From: Amborella trichopoda
Lineage: Eukaryota; Streptophyta; Magnoliopsida; Amborellales; Amborellaceae
Direction: 5' to 3'
Assembly: GCF_000471905.2 (NCBI RefSeq)
Contig: NW_006495813.1
Coordinates: forward strand, 1,077,581 to 1,141,580
DNA length: 64,000 nt
The notes beneath the pieces are model-generated. The model worked only from the letters and a program-made list of their open reading frames with translations. It was not told where the DNA came from and did no database searches. Numbering within the stretch: position 1 is the first letter of the stretch; every line of letters begins with the position of its first letter. Below are positions 8,935 through 21,400 of this stretch, one piece after another. The position numbers and the translations under genes were made by a program.

Positions 8935-11900
8935 CATCACCATACTTCAGTTTTTGGCATGCCTATATGTGTATTTATGCGCTTCTTACTATTTTAGTCA
9001 TTTTAGGTTATCATAGGATGGTAATTATTTTATTTCATTTTTACTTTATGTTCTTTTACGATTTAAGTCTTCAGTTTTCTCCCTCCAATTATTCTCTTGT
9101 ATGTTTCTTGATGAATGCTTCCAGTTAAACTAGTTTTGATGGATTTCGTTGAGTCGTAATGCTATTGAACTCGAGCTGCCTTCTGATTTGTAAAGTTGGT
9201 AAAGATTCTTTTGTTCAAGCATCGAAAATTGCTCTCTATTTCTTATTGGTTATCGATTAGAGAGCTATCATTGTAACCATCGATACAATAATCTGAATAG
9301 AAGTAATCCACAATAGCTTAGGCATCAGAACTACATATACTAAACAACAACAATGCATTTAAGTAGGGTGATCAAGCCCTATTCCTCCACACAAAGCAAA
9401 CTATAAAGTCAGGTTACAATGATAGATCTCAAACGATAACTAAGAAGAAACAGAGACCAATTTTCGAAGCTGACAGTAGCAAGCAATTTTTGAACACCAA
9501 CATGATACAACAATTTAAATAGAAGTAATGCACAATAGCTTAGGCATCAGAACTACATAGGCTATACATATGGTGATGAAACCTTATTCCTTTCGCACAC
9601 AATAGTGAGCAATTTTCAAGGGTTACAATGGTTTACAATGATAGATCTCTAATGATAGATCTCTAATCGATAACCAAGATTACAATGGTTACAATCTATA
9701 ACCAAGTAGAAATAAAGAGCAATTTTTGATGCTTGAACACCAACATGATTAAGCAATCTGAATAATTTCCACAATAACTTAGGCTTCGGAACTGCATAGC
9801 AACAATAATGCAATAAGTATGGTGATGAAACTTTATTTCTCTGTATGCAATAGTTGTAATGGTTACAATGATAGCACTTTATATCGATAAACAAGAAGCA
9901 TGCCTAAAACTGATCATGCCCTAAAATGACAAAAATAGTAAAGAGCTCAAAAATACAATATAGACATGCTTGAAACTGAAGTATGGTGATAAAACCTTAA
10001 AAGTATGGTGATGAATAAGGATTCATCACCATACTTCAGTTTTTGGCATGCTTATATGTGTATTTATGCGCTTTTATTATTTTAGTCATTCTAGGTTATC
10101 ATAGGATGGTAATTATTTTATTTCATTTTTACCTTATGTTCTTTCATGATTGAAATCTTCAGTTTTCTCCCTCCAATTATTCTCTTGTATGTTTCTTGAT
10201 GGTTTTGATGGATTTCTTTGAGTCGTAATGCTATTGAACTCGAGCTGCCCTCTGATTTGTAAAGTTGGTAAAGATTCTTTTGTTCAAGCATCGAAAGTTG
10301 CTCTCTATTTCTTATTGGTTATCGATTAGAGAGCTATCATTGTAACCATCGATACAATAATCTGAATAAAAGTAATCCACAATAGCTTAGGCATCAGAAC
10401 TACATAGGCTAAACAACAACAATGCAATTAAGTATGGTGATCAAGCCTTATTCCTCCACACATAGCAAACTATAAAGTCAGGTTACAATGATAGATCTCA
10501 AACGAGAACTAAGAAGAAACAGAGACCAATTTTCGAAGCATACAGTAGCGAGCAATTTTTGTACACCAACATGATACAACAATTTGAATAGAAGTAAAGC
10601 ACAATAGCTTAGGCATCAGAACTACATAGGCTATACATATGGTGGTGAAACCTTATTCCTTCGCACACAGTAGTGAGCAATTTTCAATGGTTACAATGGT
10701 CTACAATGATAGATCTCTAATGATAGATCTCTAATCGATAACCAAGATTACAATGGTTACAATCTATAACCAAGAAGAAATAAAGAGCAATTTTTTATGC
10801 TTGAACACCAACACGATTAAGCAATCTGACAAATATCCACATTAACTTAGGCATCAAAACTGCATAAGAACAATAATGAAATAAGTATGGTGATGAAAGT
10901 TTATTCCTCCATGTGCAGTAGTTGTAATGGTTACAATGATAGCCCTTTATATCGATAAACAAGAAGCATGCATAAAACTGATCATGCCCTAAAATGACTA
11001 AAATAAGAGAGAGCTCAAAAATCACAATATAGACATGCTTGAAACTGAAGTATGGTGATAAAACCTTATAAGTATAATGATGAATAAGGTTTCATCACCA
11101 TACTTCATTTTTTGGCATGCTTATATGTGTACTTATGCGTCTTTTTACTATTTTAGTCCTTTTAGGTTATCATAGGATGGTAATTATTTTATTTTATTTT
11201 TACCTTATGTTCTTTTATGATTTATATCTTCAGTTTTCTCCCTCCAATTATTCTCTTGTATGTTTCTTCATGAATGCTTGCAGTTTAACTAGTTTTGATG
11301 GATTTCGTTTACTCGTAATGCTATTGAACTCGAGCTGCCCTCTAATTTGTAAAGTTGGTAAAGATTCTTTTGTTCAAGCATAAAAAATTGCTCTCTATTT
11401 CTTATTGATTATCTATTAGAGAGCTATCATTGTAACCATCGATACAATAATCAGAATAAAAGTAATCCACAATAGCTTATGCATCAGAACTACATAGGCT
11501 AAACAACAACAATGCAATTAAGTATGGTGATCAAGCCCTATTCCTCCACACAAAGCAAACTATAAAGTCAGGTTACAATGATAGATCTGAAACGAGAACT
11601 AAAAAGAAACAGAGACCAATTTTCGAAGCGGACAGTAGCGAGCAATTTTTGAACACCAACATGATACAACAATTTGAATAAAAGTAATGCACAATAGCTT
11701 AGGCATCAGAACTACATAGGCTATACATATGGTGATGAAACCTTATTCCTTCGCACACAACAGTGAGCAATTTTCAATGGTTACAATGGTTTACAATGAT
11801 AGATCTCTAATGATAGATCTCTAGTCGATAACCAAAATTACAATGGTTACAATCTATAACCAAGAGGAAATAAAGAGCAATTTTTGATACTTGAACACCA

Positions 11901-13255
11901 ACATGATTAAGCAATCTGAATAATATCCACAATAACTTAGGCATCGAAACTGCATAGGAACAATAATGCAATAAGTATGGTGATGAAACTTTATTCCTCC
12001 GTGTGCAATAGTTGTAATGGTTACATTGATAGCCCTTTATATCGATAAACAAGAAGCATGCCTGAAACTGATCATGCCCTAAAATGACTAAAATAGTAGA
12101 GGGCTCAAAAATACAATATAGACATGCTTGAAAAAGAAGTATGGTGATAAAACCTTATAAGTATGGTGATGAATAAGGTTTCATCAACATACTTCAGTTT
12201 TTGGCATGCTCATATGTGTATTTATGCTCTTTTTACTATTTTAGTCATTTTAGGTTTTCATAGGATGGTAATTATTTTATTTCATTTTTACCTTATGTTC
12301 TTTTATGATTTAAATCTTCAGTTTTTTCCCACCAATTATTCTCTTGTATGTTCTTGATGAATGCTTGCAGTTTAACTAGTTTTAATGGATTTCGTTTACT
12401 CGTAATGCTGTTGAACTAGAGTTGCCCTGTGATTTGTAATGTTGGTAAAGATGCTTTTGTTCAAGCATCAAAAATTGCTCTCTATTTCTTATTGGTTATC
12501 GATTAGAGAGCTATCATTGTAACCATCGATACAATAATCTGAATAGAAGTAATCCACAATAGCTTAGGCATCAGAACTACATAGGCTAAACAACAAAAAT
12601 GCAATTAAGTATGGTGATCAACCCTTATTCCTCCACACAAAGCATACTATAAATTCCGGTTACAATGATAGATCTCAAACGAGAACTAAGAAGAAACAGA
12701 GACCAATTTTCAAAGCAGACAATAGCGAACAATTTTTGAACACCAACATGATACAACAATTTGAATAGAAGTAATGCACAATATCTTAGGCATCAGAACT
12801 ACATAGGCTATACATATGGTGATGAAACCTTATTCCTTCGCACACAGTAGTGAGCAAATTTCAATGGCTACAATGGTTTACAATGATAGCTCTCTAATGA
12901 TAGATCTCTAATCGATAACCAAGATTACAATGGTTACAATCAATAACCCAGAAGAAACAAAGAGCATTTTTTGATGCTTGAACACCAACATGATTATGCA
13001 ATCTGAATAATATCCACAATAACTTAGGCATTGGAACTGCATAGGAACAATAATGCAATAAGTATGGTGATGAAACTTTATTCCTCCGCATACAATAGTT
13101 GTAATGGTTACAATGATGGCTCTTTATATCGATAAACAAGAAGCATGCCTGAAACTGATCATACCCAAAAATGACTAAAATAGTAGAGAGCACAAAAATA
13201 CAATATAGACATGCTTGAAACTGAAGTATGGTGATAAAACCTTATAAGTATGGTG
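8935..13255. repeat. Four higher-order repeats of about 1.08 kb, each with inverted arms
   Basis: The plus-to-minus turning point, aaccat followed by cgatacaata, occurs at about 9280, 10349, 11439 and 12526, so the period is 1069-1090 bp. Each repeat has a plus arm of about 340 bp and a minus arm of about 740 bp. The minus-to-plus turning point is an almost perfect hairpin, agtatggtgatgaa followed after about 6 bases by ttcatcaccatact (for example around 10000-10037 and 11050-11105). Copies are very similar, implying recent tandem amplification of a palindromic unit. Confidence 0.85.
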
Positions 13256-14480
13256 AACTAATAGATAACTAAGAAGAAACAGAGCGTAATTTTCGATGCT
13301 TGAATAAAAGAACACCAACATGATACAACAATCCAAATAGAAGTAATTCCACAACAGCAACAATGCAATCAAGTATGGTGATGAAACTATAAAGTCGGGT
13401 TTCAGATAGCAAACTATAAAGTCGGGCTTCAAAGGTCTACTAAGCTAATGTCATCTTTCTGTAATATGATCAATTCTCTGTATGATACGCCTTTTTAACT
13501 TTTGTTGGGGGCCTTCTATTATGATTTAGTTGAGTCTATCAATTCTCTAGTTTTCTCCCTTTATTTATTCTCTGGTATGTTTCTTGATGTGCTTGTAGTT
13601 TAACTAATTTTGATAGATTATGTTGATTTCTAATGTTATTGCACGCGAGCCCTTTGACTCTCCTCTAGGTGATGTTGTTTTGTGAAATTGGTAAAGATGT
13701 GTTTTTTTGTTCAAGCATCAAAATTGCTCAGTGTTTCTTTTGGTTATCGATTAGAGAGCTATCATTGTAACCAGATTTTATAGTTTGCTATGTGGAACTT
13801 AATAATACTTAATTGCATTGTAGCCTATGCAGTGCTGATGCTTCAGATTGCTGTATCATGGTGGTGTTCTATGTGTTGATGCTTATGCACTCTTTACTAT
13901 TTTAGTCATTTTAGGGTTTCATAGAATGATTGTTTGCACGTGTGCAGAGGAATAAGGTTTCATTACCAAACTTCAGTTTCTAGATGTGTATTTATGCGCT
14001 CTTTACTATTCTAGTCATTTTAGGTTTGATAAGATGATGGTTATTATTTTATTTCAGTATACTGGAGTCACAGCCTCAAAGGCCTCTCTATAAGATAGGC
14101 CTTGTTTACCTTATGTTAGGGCCTTTTTTTATGATTTTGTTGAGCCTATCAATTATGATTTTCTCCTCTCCCTTCAATTATTCTCTTGTATGTTTCTTAA
14201 TTGCTTGCAGTTTAACTAGTTTTGATGGATTTTGAAGATTCTTAATGCTATTGCACTCGGGTTACCCTCTGACTCTACTCTAGGTGATGTTGTTTTGTGA
14301 AGTTGGTAAAGAGGTGTTGTTTTATTTAACCATTGTAACTTGATTTTATAGATTGCTATTGTGCTCAGAGGAATAAGGTTTCATCACCATACTTAATTGC
14401 ATTGTTGTTGTGCCTATGAAGTTCTGATGCTTAAGCTATTGTGGATTACTTCTATTCAGATTGCTGAATCATGGTGGTTG
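13256..14480. repeat. Transition part of the satellite, diverged plus-strand modules
   Basis: A short minus-oriented piece (to about 13430) precedes more diverged plus-oriented modules including the gccttgttaccttctgtt and ttctccct segments. No regular period is visible here. No gene seen. Confidence 0.6.
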
Positions 14481-17400
14481 GTGCTCTTTTTGTTTAAGCA
14501 TCGAAAAATGCTCTCTGTCTTCTTTGTTATCGAAGAGAGATCTATGATTATAACCATTATAACCTGATAGTTTTCAGAGGAATAAGGTTTCATCACCATA
14601 CTTTAATTTTTGGCATGCTTCTATGTGCATGTGCTCTTTACTATTTTAGTCATTTTAGGGTATAATAGAATTGCTATATTGTGTGTGGAGGAATAAGGTT
14701 TCATCACCATACTCAAGCTAATGTGTATTTACGAGCTCTTTGATGTGACGGTTATTATTTTATTTCATATATACTTGAGTCACGGCTTCACGTCTAAGCT
14801 AATGTTGTTTTATGAAGTTGGTAAAGAGGTGTTGTTTTGTTTAGGCATCGAAAATTGCTCTATCTTTCTTGGTTATCTATTATTATAGAACTAACATTGT
14901 AACCATTGTAACATGACTTTATAGATTGCTATTGTGCGCAGAGGAATAAGGTTTCATCGTCTACTTAATTCCATTGTTGTTGTCTTAGCCTATGCAGTTC
15001 TGATGCTTAAGGTATTGTGGATTACTTCTATACAGATTGCTGTATCATGGTGGTTGGTGTTCTTGTTGTTCAAGCATCGAAAATGCTCTCTGTCTTCTTA
15101 GTTATCGAATAGAGATATATGAATGCGACCATTATAACCCGATAGTTTGCTATTGTGTGCACATGAATAGGGTTTCATCACCATACTTAATAAGGTTTCA
15201 TCACCATACTTCAGTTTCTGGCATGGTTCTATGTGCATTTATGTGCTATTTACTATTTTAGTCATTTTAGGGTATCATAGGATGATTAGCTTGCTATATT
15301 GTGTGTGGAGGAATAAGGTTTCATCACCATACTTCAGTTTCTAGCATTCTTTTATGTGTGCTCTAAGCTAATGTGTATTTACGCGCTCTTTGATGTGATG
15401 GTTATTATTTTATTTCAGTATACTTGAGTCGCGGCTTCCTAGGTCTAAGCTAATGTTGTTTTGTGAAGTTGGTAAAGAAGTATTCTTTTGTTTAGACATC
15501 GAAAATTGCTTTATGTTTCTTCTTGGTTATCGATTAGAGAGCTATCATTGTAACCATTGTACCCTAACTTTATAGATTGCTATTGTACGCGGAGGAACAA
15601 GGTTTCATCAACTTACTTAATTGCATTGTTGTTGTATTAGCCTATGCAGTTTTGATGCTTAAGCTATTTTGGATTACTTCTATTCAGATTGTTGTATCAT
15701 GATGGTTGGTGTTCTTTTTGTTCAAGCATCGAAAAATGCTCTGTCTTCTTAGTTATCGAATAGAAATCTGTGATTGTGACTATTACAACCTGATAGTTTG
15801 CTATTTGTGTGCAAAGGAATAAGGTTTCATCACCATACTTAATAAGGTTTCATCATCATACTTCAGTTTCTGGAATGCTTCTATGTCCATTTATGTGCTC
15901 TTTACTATTTTAGTCATTTTAGGGTATCATCGGATGATTAGCTTGCTATATTGTGTGCTGAGGAATAAGGTTTCATCACCATACTTCAGTTTCTGTCATT
16001 CCTTTATGTGTGCTCTAAGCTAATGTGTATTTACGTGCTTTTTGATGTGATGATTATTATTTTATTTCAATATACTTGAGTCGCGGCTTCACAAGTCTAA
16101 GCTAATGTTGTTTTGTGGAGTTGGTAAAGAGGTGTTGTTTTGTTTAGGCATCAAAAATTGCTTTATGTTTTTTCTTGGTTATCGATTAGAGAGCTAGCAT
16201 TGTAACCATTGTAATCTAACTTTATAGATTGCTATTGTACGCAGAGGAATAAGGTTTCATCACCTTACTTAGTTGCGTTGCTGTTATATTAGCCTATGCA
16301 GTTTTGATGCTTAAGCTATTTTGGATTACTTCTATTCAGGTTGTTGTATCATGGTGGTTGGTGTTCTTTTTGTTCAAGCATCGAAAAATGCTCTCTGTCT
16401 TCTTAGTTATCGAATAGAGATCTATGATTGTGACCATTATAACCTGATAGTTTGCTATTTGTGTGCAGATGAATAAGGTTTCATCATCATACTTAATAAG
16501 GTTTCATCATCATACTTCAGTTTCTGGAATGCTTCTATGTCCATTTATGTGCTCTTTACTATTTTAGTCATTTTAGGGTATCATCGGATGATTAGCTTGC
16601 TATATTATGTGCTGAGGAATAAGGTTTCATCACCATACTTCAGTTTCTGGCATTCTTTAATGTGTGCTTTAAGCTAATTTGTAATTTACGTGCTCTTTGA
16701 TGAGATGGTTATTATATTATTTCAGTATACTTGAGTCGCGGCTTCACAGGTCTAAGCTAATGTTATTTTATAAACTTGGTAAAGAGGTGTTGTTTTGTTT
16801 AGACATCAAAAATTGCTCTATGTTTCTCTTTTGTTATCGATTAGAGAGCTATCATTGTAACCATTGTAACTTAACTATATAGATTTCTATTGTGCGCGTA
16901 GGAATAAGGTTTCAGCATCTTACTTAATTGCATTGTTGTTGTATTAGCCGACGCAGTTCTGATGCTTAAGTAATTGTGGATTACTTCTATTCAGATTGTT
17001 GTATCATGGTGGTTGGTGTTTTTTTTGTACAAGCATCGAAAAATACTCTCTGTCTTCTTAGTTATCGAATAGAGATCTATAATTGTAACCATTATAACTT
17101 GATAGTTTGCTATTGTGTGCAAAGGAATAAGGTTTCTTCACCATACTTCAGTTTTTGACATGCTTTTATGTATATTTATGTGCTCTATTTTAGTCATTTT
17201 AGGGTATCATAGGATTATTAGCTTTCTATATTGTGTGCGGAGGAATAAAGTTTCATCACCATACTTTCAATCACCATACTTTAGTTTCTGGCATTTTTTT
17301 ATGTGTACTCTAAGCTAATGTGTATTTACGCGCTCTTTGAGGTGATGGTTATTATTTTATTTCAGTATACTTGAGTCGCGGCTTCACAGGTCTAAGCTAA

Positions 17401-20400
17401 TGTTGTTTTTGATGTTGGTATAGAGGCGTTGTTCTGTTTAGGCATCAAAATTTGCTCTATGTTTCTTCTTGGTTATCGATTTGAGAGCTATCATTGTAAC
17501 CATTGTAACCTGACTTTATAGATTGCTATTGTGTGCGTAGGAAAAATGTTTTATCACCTTACTTAATTGCATTGTTGTTGTATTTGCCTATGCAGTTCTG
17601 ATGCTTAAAGTATTGTGGATTACTGCTATTCAGATTGCTGTATATGGTGGTTGATGTTCTTTTTGGTCAAGCATCGAAAAATGCTCACTGTCTTCTTAAT
17701 TATCGAATAGAGATCTATGATTATAACCATTATAAACTGATAGTTTGCTATTGTGTGCAGAGGAATAAGGTTTCATCACCATACTTAATAAGTTTTCATC
17801 ACCGTACTTTAGTTTTTCGCATGCTTTTATGTGCATTTATGTGCTCTTTACTATGTTAGTCATTTGAAGGTATCATAGGATGTTTAGCTTGCTATATTGT
17901 GTACGGATGAATAAGGTTTCATCCCCATACTTTTCATCACCATGCTCTAAGCTAATGTTTATTTACGCGCACTTTGAAGTGATGGTTATTATTTTATTTC
18001 AGTATGCTTGAGTCGTGGCGTCACAGGTCTAAGCTAATGTTGTTTTGTGAAGTTGGTAAAGTGGTGTTCTTTTGTTTAGGCATCGAAAATTACTCTATGT
18101 TTCTTCTTGGTTATTGATTAGAGAGCTTTCATTGTAACCATTGTAACCTGACTTTATAGATTGCTATTGTGCGCGAAGAAATAGGTTTCATCACCTTACT
18201 TAATTGCATTGTTTTTTTATTAGCGTATGCAGTTCTGATGCTTAAGCTATTGTAGATTACTTCTATTCAGATTGTTGTATCGTGGTGGTTGGTGTTCTTT
18301 TTTTTCGAGCATCGAAAAATGCTCTCTGTCTTCTTAGTTATCAAATAGAGATATATGATTGTGACCATTATAACCTGATAGTTTGCTATTGTGTGCAGAG
18401 GAATAAGCTTTCATCACCATACTTAATAAGGTTTCATCACCATACTTCAGTTTCTGGCGTGCTTCTATGTGCATTTATGTGCTCTTTACTAATTTAGTCA
18501 TTTTAGTGTATCATAGGATGATTAGCTTGCTATATTGTGTGCGGAGGACTAAAGTTTCATCATCATACTTTTCATCACCACACGTCAGTGTTTTACATTC
18601 TTTTATGTATGCTCTATAAGATAATGTGTATTTACGTGCTCTTTGATATGATGGTTATTATTTTATTTCAGTATACTTGAGTCGCGGCTTCACTGGTCTA
18701 AGCTAATGTTGCTTTGTGAAGTGCTGTTCGTTTTTTAGGCATCAAAATTGCTCTGTTTCTTGGTTATCGATTAGAGAGCTATCATTTTAATCATTATAAC
18801 TTGACTTTATAGATTGCTATTGTGCGCGGAGGAATAAGGTTTCATCACCTTACTTAATTGCATTGTTATTGTATCAGCCAATGCAGTTTTGATGCTTAAG
18901 CTATTGTGGATTACTTCTCTTCAGATTGTTGTATCATGGTGGTTGGTGTTCTTTTTGTTCAAGCATTGAAAAATGCTCTCTGTCTTCTTAGTTATCGAAT
19001 AGAGATATATGATTGTAACCATTATAACTTGATAGTGTACAGAGGAATAAGTTTTCATCCCCATGCTTAATAATGTTTCATCACCATACTTCTGTTTTTG
19101 GCATGCTTCTATATGCATTTATGTGCTGTTTACTATTTTAGTCATTTTAGGGTATCATAGGATGTTTAGCTTCCTATATTGTGTGTGGAGGAATAAGGTT
19201 TCATCACCATACTTTTCATCGTCATACTTCAGTTTTTGGCATTTTTTTATGTGTGCTCTACGTTAATGTGTATTTACGCGTTCTTTGATGTGATGGTTAT
19301 TATTTTATTTCAGTATACTTGAGTCGTGACTTCACAAGTCTAAGCTAATGTTGTTTTGTGAAGTTGGTAAAGCGTTGTTCTTTTGTTTAGGCATCGAAAA
19401 TTACTCTATATTTCTTCTTGGTTATCGATTAGAGAGATATCATTGTAACCATTGTAACCCTACTTTATAGATTGCTATTGTGCGCGGTGGAATAAGGTTT
19501 CATCACCTTACTTAATTCCATTGTTGTTGTATTAGCCTATGCAGTTCTGATGCTTAAGCTATTGTGGATTACTTCTATTGAGACTTGTGTATAATGGTGG
19601 TTGGTGTTCTTTTTGTTCAAGCATCGAAAATGCTCTCTGGCTTCTTAGTTATCGAAAAGAGTTCTATGATTGTAACCATTATAACTTGATAGTTTGCTAT
19701 TGTGCGCTGAGGAATAAGGTTTCAGTACCATACTTAATAAGGTTTCATCACCATACTTCTTTTTCTGGAATGCTTCTGTGTCCATTTATGTACTCTTTAC
19801 TATTATAGTCATTTTAGGGTATCATAGGATGATTCGCCTGCTATATTGTGTGCGGAGGAATAATGTTTCGTCACCATACTTCTATTTCTGGCATTCTTTT
19901 ATGTGTGCTCTAAGCTTATGTGTATTTATGCTCTCTTTGCTGTGAAAGTTATTATTTTATTTCAGTATACTTGAGTCGCGACTTCACAGGTCTAAGCTAA
20001 TGTTGTTTTGTGAAGTTGGTAAAGATGTGTTCTTTTGTTTAGGCATTGAAAATTGCTGTATGTTTCTTCTTGGTTATCGATTAGAGCTATCATTGTAACC
20101 GATGTAACCTGACTTTATAGATAGCTATTGTGCACGTAGGAGAAAGGTTTGATCACCTTTCTTAATTAATTGCATTCTTGTTGTATTAGTCTATGCAGTT
20201 CTGATGCTTAAGCTATTGTGGATTACTTCTATTCAGATTGCTGTATCATGGTGGTTGTGTTTTTTTTTTCAAGCATCGAAAAATGCTCTCTGTCTTCTTA
20301 GTTATCGAATAGAGATCTATGATTGTAACAATTAGAACCTGATAGTTTGCTATTGTATGAAGAGGAATAAGGTTTCAACAGCATACTTCAGTTTTTGGCA

Positions 20401-21400
20401 AGCTTCATGTGCATTTATTTGCTCTTTATTATTTTAGTCATTTTAGGGTATCATAGGTTGATTAACTTGCTATATTGTGTGTGGAGGAATAAGGTTTCAT
20501 CACCATACTTTTCATCACCATACTTCAATTTCTGGCATTCTTTTATGTGTGCTCTAAGCTAATGTGTATTTACGCTCTTTGATGTGTATACTTGGGTCGA
20601 GACTTCGCGGGTCTAAGCTAATGTTTTTTTGTGAAAGTTGATAAAGAGGTGTTGTTTTGTTTAGGTATCGAAAATTGCTCTATGTTTCTTCTTGGTTATC
20701 AATTAGAGATCTATCATTGTAACCATTGTTACCTGAATATATAGATTGTTATTGTGCGCAGGGGAATAAGGTTTCATCACCTTACTTAATTGCATTGTTG
20801 TTGTATTAGCCTATGCAGTTCTGATGCTTAAGCTATTGTGGATTACTTCTATTCAAATTGTTGTATCATGGTGCTTGGTGTTCTTTTTGTTCAAGCATCG
20901 AAAAATGCTCTCTGTCTTCTTAGTTATTGAATATATATCTTTGATTGTAACCTTTATAACCTGATAGTTTGCTGTTATCGAAAATTGCTCTATATTTCTT
21001 CTTGGTTATCAATTAGGGAGCTATCATTGTAACCATTGTAACCTGACTTTATAGATTGCTATTGTGTGCAGAGGAATAAGGTTTCATCACCATACTTAAT
21101 AATGTTTCATCACCATACTTAATAATGTTTCATCAACATACTTCAGTTTTTGGCATCCTTCTATGTGTATTTAGGTGCTCTTTACTATTTTAGTCATTTT
21201 ATGATATCATAGGATGACTAGCTTGCTGTATTGTGTGCGGAGGAATAAGGTTTCATCACCATACTTTTCATCACCATACTTCAGTTTCTGACATTCTTTT
21301 ATTTGTGCTAATGTGTATTTACGTGCTTGTTTATATGATGGTTATTATTTTATTTCAGTATACTTGGGTCGTGGCTTCACAGGTCTAAGCTAATGTAATC
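14480..21400 (+). repeat. About ten tandem higher-order repeats of about 645 bp, one orientation
   Basis: The landmark cttgagtcgcggcttcac (or a near match) recurs at about 14775, 15425, 16075, 16730, 17370, 18008, 18680, 19320, 19972 and 20595, spacings of roughly 625-675 bp. Each repeat holds the pattern: cttaagctattgtggattac, caagcatcgaaaaatgctct, two or three copies of gtttcatcaccatactt, cttgagtcgcggcttcac, and a second caagcatcgaaaatt segment. All copies point the same way, unlike the preceding 1.08-kb palindromic array, so the two arrays amplified separately. Confidence 0.85.

Noticed and set aside
8900..13300. tgatga and ctga motifs suggesting box C/D snoRNA clusters
   Set aside because: Spacing between boxes is far too long, terminal stems are absent, and the motifs belong to a general repeat.
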